Below, in pieces: positions 18,702 to 27,179 of a DNA stretch of 38,736 bases; position 1 is the stretch's first letter; each line of letters starts with the position of its first letter. The notes beneath the pieces are model-generated. The model ran no database searches. It saw only the letters and a list, made by a program, of their open reading frames with translations, and was not told the origin of the DNA. Position numbers and translations under genes: made by a program. Source of the stretch: a bacterium (GTDB taxonomy: Bacteria; SM23-81; DAOVCL01); NCBI GenBank assembly GCA_029932675.1, contig JAOZPP010000026.1, forward strand, positions 1 through 38,736, written 5' to 3'.

Positions 18702-19803
18702 ATGTTTGAGGATTTAGAGGAGAGACTCCAAGATTATACTAAAAGGCTCTCTAGCCTCAGGGGGTATCTTTGACCTGGAGGGGAAGAAATCGGAGGTCGC
18801 GGGGTTAGAACGTAGGCTGGGAGAGCCTGGCTTCTGGGATGATCCAAATTCGGCACATAAGGTTTTGGCGCGCATAAAATCGATCAAGGGGTTGATCGAG
18901 AGGTGGGAGAGGGTAAATGCGGAACTGGAAGAGTTATCCCTTCTCCTCCAACTGGCCGAAGAGGAGAAAGATGAATCCACGGCTAAGGAGGTTGAGGAGG
19001 GGTTGCAGGGGTTCGGGGAGCTCATTGGGAAGATGGAGATAGATTTTCTCTTAGGGGGAGAAGATGACCCTAAGGACGCCCTGCTTACCATCCACCCAGG
19101 AGCAGGGGGGACTGAATCTCAGGATTGGGCACAGATGTTGATGAGGATGTATCTGAGGTGGATGGAAAGGAAGGGCTATCAAACCTCTATTTTGGATCTT
19201 CAACCAGGAGATGAAGCAGGGATAAAAAGCGTTACCATAGAGGCTAAAGGAGAGTATGCTTATGGTTATCTCAAAGCTGAATCCGGGGTACACAGGCTGG
19301 TGCGTATCTCCCCTTTCGATGCTAATCGTCGCAGACATACCTCCTTCGCCTCTGTCTGGGTCTATCCTGAAGTAGAGGATTCCCTGGAGATAAAGATAGA
19401 GGACTCTGACTTGAAGATAGATACCTTTCGGGCAAGTGGTGCTGGGGGGCAACATGTGAACAAGGTCTCCTCGGCGGTGAGGATTACCCATCTGCCTACA
19501 GGTATTGTAGTCCAGTGTCAATCGGAGAGGTCGCAACACCGCAACAGGGAGAACGCACTAAAGGTCTTAAGGGCCAGGCTGTACAGATACTATCAGGAGA
19601 AAGAGGAGGCAGAGAAAAGCAGCAAGGAGAGTGAGAAGAAGAAGATAGAATGGGGGAGCCAGATTAGATCCTATGTCTTCCATCCTTACAGTTTGGTTAA
19701 GGACCACCGCACCGGTTTGGAGAAGGGGGATGTGCAGGCGGTAATGGATGGGGAGATCGATGAGTTTATTGAAGCTTGGTTAAGAAAGCCATCCACAGCC
19801 TAA
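18702..19803 (+). CDS. prfB: Peptide chain release factor 2, with programmed +1 frameshift
   Basis: Start is ATG 18702, right after GGAGG (18693-18697). The first frame reads 23 codons and meets UGA at 18771-18773; the remainder continues from GAC at 18772 in the +1 frame, giving a 366-residue RF2, the normal length. RF2 recognises UGA and UAA and triggers peptide release on the ribosome. Motifs: SPFDANRRRHTSFASV, and GAGGQHVNKV with the catalytic GGQ. The tripeptide region specifying UGA recognition should lie just before. An annotation that ignores the shift would start falsely at 18865. lysS follows after 120 bases, the common prfB-lysS order. Confidence 0.96.
18759..18774 (+). promoter_or_regulatory. 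RF2 autoregulatory frameshift site
   Basis: The string AGGGGGTATCTTTGAC is identical to the classic E. coli prfB site. AGGGGG acts as an internal Shine-Dalgarno that strains the ribosome; CUU in the P site slips to UUU when UGA in the A site is read slowly because RF2 is scarce. This gives feedback control of RF2 level. Confidence 0.96.
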
Positions 19804-19818
19804 CAATTTTTAGACGAG

Positions 19819-19845
19819 GTTGACAAGATAAACTAGATTGTCGAC
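19819..19845. promoter_or_regulatory. Inverted repeat in the prfB-lysS gap
   Basis: GTTGACAA (19819-19826) faces TTGTCGAC (19838-19845), complementary at seven of eight positions around an 11-base spacer. TTGACA within it resembles a -35 but I see no matching -10 at 16-18 bases. It may be an operator or a small hairpin; the role is open. Confidence 0.3.
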
Positions 19846-19923
19846 AGTAAACACCAAAAATAATTTGAAATATGATCTTGTGAATTCGGTTATCCTGTCA
19901 AAAAAGTTTAGCTGAGGAGGAAA

Positions 19924-21375
19924 TTGAAAGAGGAAAGCTATCTTTTACAGGCAAGAAGGGGAAAATTGGAGAAGATCAAATCCTTGGGGATAGACCCCTA
20001 CCCTTATCGATTTGAGAGGACCCATTCCTTTGAGGCCGTTATCGAGCGGTTCGATGCCCTCTCTGCCGCCGAGGAAACCGTGACCCTGGCAGGGAGACTG
20101 ATCTCCCTCCGTGGCCATGGGAAGACGAGCTTTGCCCATCTCACCAATGGGAGGTTGAAGATCCAGATCTACATCCGCCAGGATGAGGTTGGGGAAAGTG
20201 TATATTCCCTTTTTAAACTTCTGGATGTGGGAGACTTTCTGGGCGTAAAGGGAAGACTCTTCAGGACAAAGACAGGTGAGCCAACCCTAAAGGTGGAGGA
20301 GTTTAAGCTTCTCTCCAAATCCCTGCGGCCTTTGCCGGAGAAGTGGCATGGTTTAAAGGATAAGGAACTTAGATATAGGGAGAGGTATTTGGACCTGATA
20401 GCCAATCCCCAAACAAGGGCCGTTTTTGAAAAAAGGACGGAGATAATTCGATTCCTGAGGAGTTTCTTGGATAAAAAGGGTTTCTGGGAAGTGGAAACCC
20501 CCATCCTCCAACCACTTTATGGAGGCGCCTTTGCCCAGCCATTTCTTACCCATCATCAGGCCCTTGATCAAACCCTCTTTTTGAGGATAGCAGATGAGCT
20601 CTATCTGAAGAGGTTGATAGTGGGTGGGTTTGAGATGGTCTATGAATTTGGTAAGGATTTTAGAAATGAGGGTATGGATCGCACCCATAACCCAGAATTC
20701 ACCCAATTGGAACTCTATCAGGCGTATGCGGATTACCAGGACATAATGGAGCTTACCGAGGAGATGATCACTGGGTTAGCCCAGTTCCTCAATGGTTCCA
20801 CCCGGCTTAGCTATCAGGGAGAGGAGATAGACCTGAGCCCACCGTGGAGGAGGATTTCGGTAAGGGATTCCCTCTTAGAATGGGGAGGGGTGGATATAGG
20901 GTTGGCATCTGAGGGGGAGCTGAGGGAGCTCTGTGGTTCCCAAGGAATCGATACCACGGAGATTTCGGGCAGGGGGAAACTGATCGAGAAGCTATTAGAC
21001 CAGTTGGTGGAGCCTAAACTGCAGCAACCAACCTTTTTAATTGACTATCCACAGGAGATCTCTCCTCTCGCCAAGTCCCATCGGAGCAAGCCTGGGGTAG
21101 TAGAGAGGTTTGAGCTTTTCATCTGTGGCTTAGAGTTAGGGAACGCCTTCTCAGAGTTAAACGACCCTTTGGAACAGAGAAAGAGGTTCCAGGCACAGGC
21201 CGCCGAGAGAGGAGGAGAAACAAAGATAGATGAGGACTTTCTCAGTGCCTTGGAATATGGGATGCCCCCCACTGGAGGACTGGGTATTGGCATTGATCGA
21301 CTGGTGATGCTCTTCACCGATCAACCCTCGATAAGGGATGTGATCCTCTTCCCCCAACTTCGGCCAGAGGAATAG
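19924..21375 (+). CDS. lysS: Lysyl-tRNA synthetase, class II
   Basis: 483 residues; start is TTG 19924, just after GAGGAGG (19914-19920). Charges tRNA(Lys) with lysine in two ATP-dependent steps. The N-terminal OB fold binds the anticodon (residues ~50-150, TLAGRLISLRGHGKTSFAHL). Class II motif 1 lies near RTEIIRFLRSFLDKKGFWEVETPIL, motif 2 at FRNEGMDRTHNPEFTQLE, motif 3 at TGGLGIGIDRLVMLF. All expected family blocks are intact. Slightly shorter than the 490-500 of E. coli LysRS. After the stop comes accessory DNA rather than the lol genes it would be expected to adjoin. Confidence 0.97.
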   Translation: MKEESYLLQARRGKLEKIKSLGIDPYPYRFERTHSFEAVIERFDALSAAEETVTLAGRLISLRGHGKTSFAHLTNGRLKIQIYIRQDEVGESVYSLFKLLDVGDFLGVKGRLFRTKTGEPTLKVEEFKLLSKSLRPLPEKWHGLKDKELRYRERYLDLIANPQTRAVFEKRTEIIRFLRSFLDKKGFWEVETPILQPLYGGAFAQPFLTHHQALDQTLFLRIADELYLKRLIVGGFEMVYEFGKDFRNEGMDRTHNPEFTQLELYQAYADYQDIMELTEEMITGLAQFLNGSTRLSYQGEEIDLSPPWRRISVRDSLLEWGGVDIGLASEGELRELCGSQGIDTTEISGRGKLIEKLLDQLVEPKLQQPTFLIDYPQEISPLAKSHRSKPGVVERFELFICGLELGNAFSELNDPLEQRKRFQAQAAERGGETKIDEDFLSALEYGMPPTGGLGIGIDRLVMLFTDQPSIRDVILFPQLRPEE

Positions 21376-21481
21376 GTTTTCTCAATAACCATAGCAGAAA
21401 CTGGTTCTTAGATCTGTCCAAGGAAAGCGCACAGACTACACCAAATGGTTGCATAGTCAGATCCCCTGAGTTAGCCGTGCG

Positions 21482-21507
21482 GGTGGCAGAAGGGGGCTTC
21501 CGCCACC
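21482..21507. repeat. REP-like hairpin GGTGGC...GCCACC
   Basis: GGTGGCAGAAG (21482-21492) pairs with CTTCCGCCACC (21497-21507) with one mismatch. The same GTGGCAGAA arm occurs in the array at 217-240. It lies in the 180-base gap between lysS and the first HicB-like gene. Confidence 0.65.
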
Positions 21508-21558
21508 TCGCCTCTGTCTCGTGCAGGGATCTGGAGGGCCGGTAATTATGATTTGAGA

Positions 21559-21807
21559 ATGGAGGTAAAAGTGTTAACCAAGTATATAAGCGCCGCTATG
21601 AATGCTGCACGCTATGAGATAATGGATGATGGAAATTATTACGGGGAAATCCCCCCTTGTCCAGGTGTTTGGGCTTCAGGAAAAACCTTAGAGAAATGTA
21701 GGGAGGAGTTACAGGAAGTTCTGGAGGAGTGGCTCATTCTTAAGTTAAAAGACGGGGATTCAATTCCTGTTATTTCCGGTGTAGATTTGAAGGTAGAGGT
21801 GGCATAA
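21559..21807 (+). CDS. HicB-like antitoxin
   Basis: 82 residues from ATG 21559. The N-terminal partial RNase H-like fold of HicB is visible: YEIMDDGNYYGEIPPCPGVWASGKTLEKCREELQEVLEEWL, matching the usual pattern of strand, GxxPxxPGxxxxGxTxExA and helix. The C-terminus ends in ISGVDLKVEV. HicB neutralises the HicA mRNA interferase by direct binding and usually represses its own promoter. No separate DNA-binding domain is seen here. The HicA-like partner begins six bases after the stop. The order antitoxin-toxin is reversed relative to E. coli hicAB but is common in other phyla. No strong ribosome site is seen. Confidence 0.8.
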   Translation: MEVKVLTKYISAAMNAARYEIMDDGNYYGEIPPCPGVWASGKTLEKCREELQEVLEEWLILKLKDGDSIPVISGVDLKVEVA

Positions 21808-21813
21808 ACGGAT

Positions 21814-22026
21814 ATGTTTAAGGCTATTTCAAGAAGGGAGTTGATCAGGAAGTTACGTAAATTCGGTTTTGAAGGCCCCATCTCCGGTGGTAAACACCAG
21901 TTTATGAAGAAAGGCGAACTTAAACTTCATATACCTAACCCACATAAGGGGGACATAACGGCAGGTTTAGTTAAACGCATAGCGCATCAAGCGGGGATAC
22001 ATGAGGAAGAGTGGCAGAGAATATAA
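21814..22026 (+). CDS. HicA-like mRNA interferase toxin
   Basis: 70 residues with the compact double-stranded-RNA-binding-like fold of HicA: SRRELIRKLRKFGFEGPISGGKHQFM, then KLHIPNPHKGDITAGLVKRIAHQAGI. The conserved histidine expected for catalysis is present in GGKHQFM. HicA proteins cut mRNA and tmRNA and arrest growth until the partner antitoxin is restored. It is paired with the preceding HicB-like gene. Both are complete, so the module may be active. Confidence 0.85.
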   Translation: MFKAISRRELIRKLRKFGFEGPISGGKHQFMKKGELKLHIPNPHKGDITAGLVKRIAHQAGIHEEEWQRI

Positions 22027-22036
22027 AGATAACCAG

Positions 22037-22054
22037 CTCTTCTCTAGAGAAGAG
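22037..22054. repeat. 18-bp perfect palindrome
   Basis: CTCTTCTCTAGAGAAGAG reads identically on both strands and lies 11 bases after the HicA-like stop. It could be a terminator stem without loop, an operator or recombination site. No other copy was noticed. Confidence 0.5.
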
Positions 22055-22142
22055 AGTGGACAGAGCTTCAGGGAGCCTTCGGCTAAAGTCGGATAGGAGT
22101 AAAAAAGTAAAACCGTGAACCTCAAAAGCGGAAGTTTTTGAA

Positions 22143-22838
22143 ATGAAGGCATGCAAGTTTTTCTGTTTTGTAGCTATGGTCTTGGTAGGCGTTGTGGCTA
22201 TGCCGGCTTTTAGCCAGAACCAATTTTTCAAAACTCTGGGGGGAACCAGCCGTAATTGGAGTTGCTCTGTAGTAAAGGTTTTCGATAGGGGGCTTGTTGT
22301 TGCTGGAGGCACTGAGAGTTACGGTGCAGGTAATGGTGATCTTCTCTTAGCTAAGTTTGATGCTTCTGGGAATTCCTGTTCGGGGGAGTTTGTTACTCCT
22401 GTGGTCGATACAATCTATCCCAGTGTAAACACTGTCGATCCTACGGTAACCTCCGTTGAGCCGGATACCGCAACCTGGGATCCCACGGTTACCTCAGCTA
22501 CTCCAACCATAACCGTGGTGTGTGAAGAAGGTGTAGAACACGGTGAATCGTTCTCTCTGCCCCATGAATTCCCTCTCTCCCAGAACTACCCTAATCCTTT
22601 TAACTCTACCACCGAGATCAAATATGCCTTGCCGAGGGATTGCTATGTCCAGCTCGATGTCCTCAACATCTTAGGCCAGAAGGTGGCGGGTTTGGTTGAT
22701 GGGGAGCAAAAAGCTGGATACAAGACTGTCAGGTGGGATGTGGGTTCCTTGGCCAGCGGAATCTACTTCTGCAGGTTGAAGGTGATGGGTGATAGGTTAA
22801 AGATAACGAAGACGAGGCAGATGATTCTTTTAAAGTAA
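22143..22838 (+). CDS. Internally shortened exported repeat protein with type IX sorting domain
   Basis: 231 residues. A signal peptide (ACKFFCFVAMVLVGVVAMPAFSQ) is followed by a single beta-propeller-like unit: KTLGGTSRNWSCSVVKVFDRGLVVAGGTESYGAGNGDLLLAKFDASGN. In relatives this TYGG..D.A.SV...DGG.IVAG unit normally recurs six or more times. Next is a low-complexity linker with repeated DPTVTS/TPTIT-type words (residues ~95-125), then the full sorting domain [12 protein letters not shown] ... VLNILGQKVAGL ... RWDVGSLASGIYFCRL ... QMILLK. The ends of the protein are intact but the middle is reduced to one unit, as if repeats were lost by recombination. It may no longer work. It lies between two HicB/HicA-like pairs. 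Confidence 0.7.
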   Translation: MKACKFFCFVAMVLVGVVAMPAFSQNQFFKTLGGTSRNWSCSVVKVFDRGLVVAGGTESYGAGNGDLLLAKFDASGNSCSGEFVTPVVDTIYPSVNTVDPTVTSVEPDTATWDPTVTSATPTITVVCEEGVEHGESFSLPHEFPLSQNYPNPFNSTTEIKYALPRDCYVQLDVLNILGQKVAGLVDGEQKAGYKTVRWDVGSLASGIYFCRLKVMGDRLKITKTRQMILLK

Positions 22839-22889
22839 GACTTGAGCTAAATCGTGAATCCAAATAGAGAATGGTTGTTAGGATAATAT

Positions 22890-22917
22890 CCGTTGAGGGA
22901 GATAATGCTCTCAACGG
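22890..22917. terminator. Hairpin after the exported repeat protein
   Basis: CCGTTGAGGG (22890-22899) pairs with CTCTCAACGG (22908-22917), ten base pairs including one wobble, loop of eight. It follows the stop codon by about 50 bases but lacks a T-run, so a terminator role is only likely. Confidence 0.4.
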
Positions 22918-22957
22918 CTGAAATTAAAAGAGGTAAGCATAGGGAGGTTTATAAACT

Positions 22958-23293
22958 ATGAAACTTTTAATGAAAGAAAAAGATACAGCTATTCTTATCC
23001 CGAAAAAGAGGTTAGATGTTGTTATTTTCAGGGATGATGACCAATACACCGCTTTCTGCCCAGATCTTGATCTTGCTACCGCCCAGGACACTCCAGAGAA
23101 AGCGATGGAGGACATCATCGTAGCAATAAAGGAGTATAGCAAGGACTATATGAAAAACTACGATGCTTACTCCCGAAGCCCGAATAGAAAACAGCATCTT
23201 CCATTGGTTCGCCACATTGCCGATGTAAAGGAAGATTGGGAGATCAGAGAGATGATTGAGGTAAGATACGGTGACCTATACATACGACCTTAA
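22958..23293 (+). CDS. HicB-like antitoxin (second pair)
   Basis: 111 residues. The core is DVVIFRDDDQYTAFCPDLDLATAQDTPEKAMEDIIVAIKEYSKDYM, the HicB/DUF1902-type pattern with the characteristic FxAxCPDLDLxTxGxTxExA order. A longer tail (about 75-111) could carry the toxin contact. The start is the ATG at 22958; an ATG at 22970 is also possible. It overlaps the following toxin gene by 23 bases. Distinct in sequence from the first HicB in this region, so this is not a simple duplication. Confidence 0.75.
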   Translation: MKLLMKEKDTAILIPKKRLDVVIFRDDDQYTAFCPDLDLATAQDTPEKAMEDIIVAIKEYSKDYMKNYDAYSRSPNRKQHLPLVRHIADVKEDWEIREMIEVRYGDLYIRP

Positions 23294-23486
23294 GAAAATC
23301 GGGTTCACACTCATTAGGTCAAAGAAGCACGAGACCTGGCATAAGATCCTGGAAGATGGGACCGTGTACTACATCCGAGTTAGCCACAAGGGTAACAAAA
23401 CTATCCCCAAATGGCTCTTTTCTAAAATGCTTAAACAGGCTGGGATTAGTAGAGAGGAGTTCGAAAAGATATTAGGGAGAGATTAG
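23271..23486 (+). CDS. HicA-like mRNA interferase toxin (second pair)
   Basis: 71 residues from GTG 23271, which overlaps the antitoxin end by 23 bases; a GAGGT about 12 bases upstream can serve as ribosome site. The sequence LKKIGFTLIRSKKHETWHKILEDGTVYYIRVSHKGNKTIPKWLFSKMLKQAGISREEF follows the HicA plan: helix, RSKKHETW with the catalytic-type histidine, strand, SHKGNKTIP and the closing KQAGISREEF helix. Predicted RNA-cleaving toxin of a type II system. The overlap suggests strict coupling to the antitoxin. Confidence 0.8.
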   Translation: MTYTYDLKKIGFTLIRSKKHETWHKILEDGTVYYIRVSHKGNKTIPKWLFSKMLKQAGISREEFEKILGRD

Positions 23487-23654
23487 GAAGTTGAGGAATT
23501 TGCACACTCTCAGGTTTGGAGATCCGCGATTAACTGAGCCGCAGGCCCTTTGCTTCCCAAAAGGCAAGGTCGATTTTCTTTAAGAGAAAACGAGCGGTCA
23601 GAGCTGATGGTCTATCCCCCTAAGGAACATCCTTAACGGTGGAAGGTATACTAA

Positions 23655-24863
23655 GTGTCCTACGAATTCTACATAGCCAAAAGGTATCTTACGGCCAGGA
23701 AGAGGTCAAAATTCATCTCCCTGATAACCTTGATCTCCGTGGGAGGGGTCTTGGTGGGGGTAGCAGCGCTGGTGATAGTTCTCTCGGTGATGAATGGTTT
23801 TGAGACAGAAGTTCGTTCCCGCATCATCGGAACCACATCCCATATCACAGTTTATTCTATGGAGGGAGGGGGGATGGCCGATTATTCGCTGGTCATTGAA
23901 AAGGTGGAAAAATTTAAGGATGTGGTTGCCGCTTCACCATTTATCTTTTTTAAGGCGGCGATCGCCTCGGCCACAGCAAGTGATGGTATTGCGGTGAGAG
24001 GGGTTCTGCCCCAAAAGGAGGTAGAGGTTACCAACATAGGGGAGAAGATTAAATCCGGAGCTTTTGATCTCCGGAACGGAATCTGTCTGGGATCAGACTT
24101 GGCCGAAGAGCTAAGGGTCTCCGTTGGAGATCAGGTGAACCTCTTCAGCCTGGAAGGGGAAGAGATGGAATCTGGCCTCTCGGTGCCCAAGGTTACCAAG
24201 TTTAAGGTAACCGGGATCTTCGAGACAGGGATGTATGAATATGATTCCCAATTGGCGCTGATTTCCCTTGACAAGGCACAAAAACTTTTTAATTTAAAGG
24301 GCAGGGTAAGTGGGGTGGAGATAAGGACCAAAGACTATTATCAGGCGGGGAGAATCGCCAACGAACTTGACGAGTATCTTGGTTTTCCTTACTATGCAGT
24401 AGACTGGATGCATCAGCACAAAAACCTCTTCTCCTGGATGAAGATCGAGAAATGGTCTATGTTTCTCATCCTCTGTTTGATAATCCTGGTAGCAGCCTTC
24501 AACATCATCAGCACCCTAATTATGGTGGTGATGGAGAAGACAAAGGAGATAGGGATCCTGAAATCGATGGGGGCTACCCCTCAGGGGATAAGGCACATCT
24601 TCTTAATTGAGGGATTGGTTGTGGGAGCAGTAGGGGCAGTTCTGGGAAGTGGTATCGGATATGGCCTCTGTTGGGCTCAGGAGACCTTTAAGTTTATTTC
24701 TTTGCCTTCCCAGATATATTTTATTAACTCCTTGCCCATCGATATGCATCCCTTGGATTTCATCTTGGTGGTTTTAGCTTCCTTAGGAATATGTACCTTG
24801 GCCTCACTCTATCCAGCTTATAAAGCAGCCAGGCTTGTCCCAGTGGAGGCGATCAGGTATTGA
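23655..24863 (+). CDS. lolC: Lipoprotein-releasing system permease LolC/LolE
   Basis: 402 residues from GTG 23655 with GGAAGG eight bases upstream. Inner-membrane permease that, with LolD, lifts lipoproteins out of the inner membrane and hands them to the carrier LolA. The N-terminus EFYIAKRYLTARKRSKFISLITLISVGGVLVGVAALVIVLSVMNGFE is the family signature and first membrane helix; a periplasmic domain (about 50-265) follows, then three helices near 270-300 (SMFLILCLIILVAAFNIISTLIMVV), 315-345 and 370-395. The MEKTKEIGILKSMGAT coupling loop that contacts LolD is intact. Only one permease gene is present, so the complex is probably a homodimer (LolF-like) or has a partner elsewhere. Confidence 0.93.
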   Translation: MSYEFYIAKRYLTARKRSKFISLITLISVGGVLVGVAALVIVLSVMNGFETEVRSRIIGTTSHITVYSMEGGGMADYSLVIEKVEKFKDVVAASPFIFFKAAIASATASDGIAVRGVLPQKEVEVTNIGEKIKSGAFDLRNGICLGSDLAEELRVSVGDQVNLFSLEGEEMESGLSVPKVTKFKVTGIFETGMYEYDSQLALISLDKAQKLFNLKGRVSGVEIRTKDYYQAGRIANELDEYLGFPYYAVDWMHQHKNLFSWMKIEKWSMFLILCLIILVAAFNIISTLIMVVMEKTKEIGILKSMGATPQGIRHIFLIEGLVVGAVGAVLGSGIGYGLCWAQETFKFISLPSQIYFINSLPIDMHPLDFILVVLASLGICTLASLYPAYKAARLVPVEAIRY

Positions 24864-24921
24864 AGGATAATGGAAACAGATGTTACTTGCTACCCATCAA
24901 ACCACTGATTGAGGGGATGGG

Positions 24922-25599
24922 GTGACTTTGCGGGCAAAGGGCATATATAAGGGATTTACCTCTGGTAGTGGGTTTCTTCCTGTTCTCAAAGGGGTGGAGA
25001 TGGAGGTAGGGGAGGGGGAAATAGCTTCCGTAGTGGGGGCTTCTGGGGCGGGAAAGAGTACCCTCCTGCACATTTTGGGAACTTTGGATCGACCCGACCA
25101 GGGGGAAGTGGAGATCAATGGCAAAAACGTCCTTGGCTATAGGGGGAAGAGATTGGCGGAGTTCAGAAATAGGGAACTGGGATTTATCTTTCAGTTTCAT
25201 CATCTATTGCCTGAATTCTCTGCGTGGGAGAATGTTGCTCTTCCTCAGTTGATAGCGGGTTTTCCCTTATCAGTGGCCAGAAAGAGGGCCTACGAGCTCT
25301 TAGAAGAGGTGAATCTGGCAAAACATTCTGAACAGTTTCCCAACCAACTCTCTGGTGGTGAACAGCAGAGGTTAGCAGTGGCCAGGGCCTTGGCCAATCG
25401 GCCAAAGTTGGTCCTCGCCGATGAGCCCTCCGGGAACCTTGATAAGAAGAGCAGTGAGGAATTGCATGATCTGATCTGGGAGCTTAATCGCACCTATGGC
25501 CAAGTCTTCATTCTGGTTACCCACGATGAGGAGCTCGCTCATCGAGCCCATCGGGTTTACAGGCTCAAGGATGGAATTTTGGTCGAGGAGAAGGGTTAA
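24922..25599 (+). CDS. lolD: Lipoprotein-releasing system ATPase LolD
   Basis: 225 residues from GTG 24922 with GAGGGG five bases upstream. ABC ATPase that powers lipoprotein release by the LolC/E permease encoded directly before it. All motifs are visible: Walker A GASGAGKST (about 38-46), Q-loop FIFQFHHLLPEFSAWENVALP, signature LSGGEQQRLAVARALAN, Walker B LVLADEPSGNLD, and H-loop VTHD. The FQFHHLLPEF string is typical of LolD rather than of macrolide or FtsE transporters. Its TAA stop shares a base with the ATG of mcsA. Confidence 0.95.
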   Translation: MTLRAKGIYKGFTSGSGFLPVLKGVEMEVGEGEIASVVGASGAGKSTLLHILGTLDRPDQGEVEINGKNVLGYRGKRLAEFRNRELGFIFQFHHLLPEFSAWENVALPQLIAGFPLSVARKRAYELLEEVNLAKHSEQFPNQLSGGEQQRLAVARALANRPKLVLADEPSGNLDKKSSEELHDLIWELNRTYGQVFILVTHDEELAHRAHRVYRLKDGILVEEKG

Positions 25600-26099
25600 T
25601 GCTTTGCGATGACTGTGGCAAGAACCCAGCAACAATAAAGTTTACCCAGATAGTGAACAACAAAAAAACGGTCCTCCACCTCTGCCGCGATTGTGCAGAG
25701 AAGAGAGGGCTGAAGGAAGCGATAAGCAACGTTTCGTTCTCCTTGGGGGACCTTTTTGCTGGAATGACCAAGGAGAAATCAGATAAGGTGGAAGGTGAAA
25801 AGGCAGAAATCCTCTGTCCGGGATGTGGACATAGCTTTGCCGAATTTCAGAAGATAGGCAAGCTTGGTTGTGGGATCTGCTATGAGACCTTCTCCTCCCA
25901 GTTAAAGGACCTGTTGCGCCGAATCCATGGGAGCAATCAGCATGTGGGGAAATCACCCCCCCAACTGACCCCAAAGATGGAACTAAAGAGGGAGGTAAGG
26001 AAACTGCGGGAGGATTTGCGCAAGGCGATAGAGAGCGAGGAGTTTGAGAAGGCGGCCGAGCTCAGGGACAGGATAAGGGAGCTGAACAAAGGGAGTTAA
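25599..26099 (+). CDS. mcsA: McsA, zinc-binding activator of the arginine kinase McsB
   Basis: 166 residues; ATG overlaps the lolD stop (TAATG). Four CxxC pairs bind zinc: CDDC at residue 3, CRDC near 29, CPGC near 73 and CGIC near 91. The C-terminal UVR motif (about 135-163: REDLRKAIESEEFEKAAELRDRIREL) is the McsB/ClpC contact surface. In Bacillus McsA stimulates McsB autophosphorylation and is controlled by the redox and metal state of its cysteines. It starts the mcsA-mcsB-clpC unit. A ctsR repressor gene, usual just before it in Firmicutes, is absent. Confidence 0.93.
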   Translation: MLCDDCGKNPATIKFTQIVNNKKTVLHLCRDCAEKRGLKEAISNVSFSLGDLFAGMTKEKSDKVEGEKAEILCPGCGHSFAEFQKIGKLGCGICYETFSSQLKDLLRRIHGSNQHVGKSPPQLTPKMELKREVRKLREDLRKAIESEEFEKAAELRDRIRELNKGS

Positions 26100-27179
26100 A
26101 TGTTTAACTTAAATGACCTGAAGGAGAAACTGGCCACTTGGCTTGATGGAAGTGGTCCCCATCCCGATCTTGTCCTCTCCAGCCGGGTGAGGTTAGCCCG
26201 CAACCTGAAGGGATTCCCCTTTGTCCATTATGCCAACAAAGATCAGTTAAACCAGATTTTGGTGACTGTGCGGGAGGGGGTTAAAGATTTCTGGCCTTCC
26301 CAGGATGGCCTTTTCCTCCAGATGGATAGCCTCTCCGACCTGGATAAGGATTTCTTAGTGGAAAGACATTTGAGTTCCCCTGGGTTTGGCCGGGAGAGGG
26401 AGGGGGGAGGGCTCTTTGTGGGTGAAGGGGAGGAGGTGAGCATTATTGTTAATGAGGAAGACCATATTCGTATCCAAGTAATCAAGTCGGGATTTCAACC
26501 TCAAACCGCCTGGGAGATTGCCGACCAAACAGATGATCAGCTTAGTCGAGGGATGGAATTTTCATTCTCCGAAAGGTTTGGTTACCTCACCGCCTGTCCC
26601 ACCAATACGGGTACTGGTCTCAGGGCCTCGGTGCTCATTCACCTTCCTGGATTGGTGTTGACCAATGATATAAACAAGGTGCTTAAAGGTGTTTCTCAAG
26701 TTGGTTTTGTGGTACGGGGTTTCTATGGGGAAGGGACCAATGTCTTGGGGAACCTTTTCCAGATTTCCAATCAAACCACCTTGGGCAGATCAGAGGAGGA
26801 GATAATCGAGAACTTGGAGCGGATAACCCAACAGGTCATCTCCTATGAGGAGAAGGCCAGGGAGACCTTAATCAAGGATGCCCGGGACCAGATTGAAGAC
26901 AAGATTTGGCGTGCCTACGGCATCCTGAGGAATGCGCGGCTTCTCACCTCCCAGGAGGTGATGAATCTTCTCTCTGCCCTCAGGTTGGGTTTAGGGATGG
27001 GGGTAATAAGTTCTCTCTCCCTTTTGACCATAAACCAGTTGCTTCTATTGACTCAACCCGCCCACCTCCAGAAGAGATTGAATCGAGTAATCGATGCTCC
27101 AGAAAGGGATTTAGAGAGGGCTGCCTTAGTGAGGAAGAAACTTTCTAAAGGAGAAGAGGATGGATGGAATGTTCAGTGA
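26100..27179 (+). CDS. mcsB: Protein-arginine kinase McsB
   Basis: 359 residues, begins right after the mcsA stop. A phosphagen-kinase-fold enzyme that phosphorylates arginine side chains, marking proteins for ClpC-ClpP degradation. Seen: SSRVRLARNL near residue 27, the active-site NEEDHIRIQ near 118, and CPTNTGTGLRASVLIHLPGL with the conserved Cys near 165. The C-terminus has ERDLERAALVRKK; the RDLERA string (about 336-341) fits the RDxxRA phospho-arginine allosteric motif of the Bacillus and Geobacillus enzymes. It overlaps clpC by 20 bases, a coupled arrangement. Confidence 0.95.
   Translation: MFNLNDLKEKLATWLDGSGPHPDLVLSSRVRLARNLKGFPFVHYANKDQLNQILVTVREGVKDFWPSQDGLFLQMDSLSDLDKDFLVERHLSSPGFGREREGGGLFVGEGEEVSIIVNEEDHIRIQVIKSGFQPQTAWEIADQTDDQLSRGMEFSFSERFGYLTACPTNTGTGLRASVLIHLPGLVLTNDINKVLKGVSQVGFVVRGFYGEGTNVLGNLFQISNQTTLGRSEEEIIENLERITQQVISYEEKARETLIKDARDQIEDKIWRAYGILRNARLLTSQEVMNLLSALRLGLGMGVISSLSLLTINQLLLLTQPAHLQKRLNRVIDAPERDLERAALVRKKLSKGEEDGWNVQ

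Noticed and set aside
18865-19803. prfB starting at TTG 18865
   Set aside because: This would cut the RF2 N-terminus; the classic frameshift site and an ATG with ribosome site at 18702 restore the full protein.
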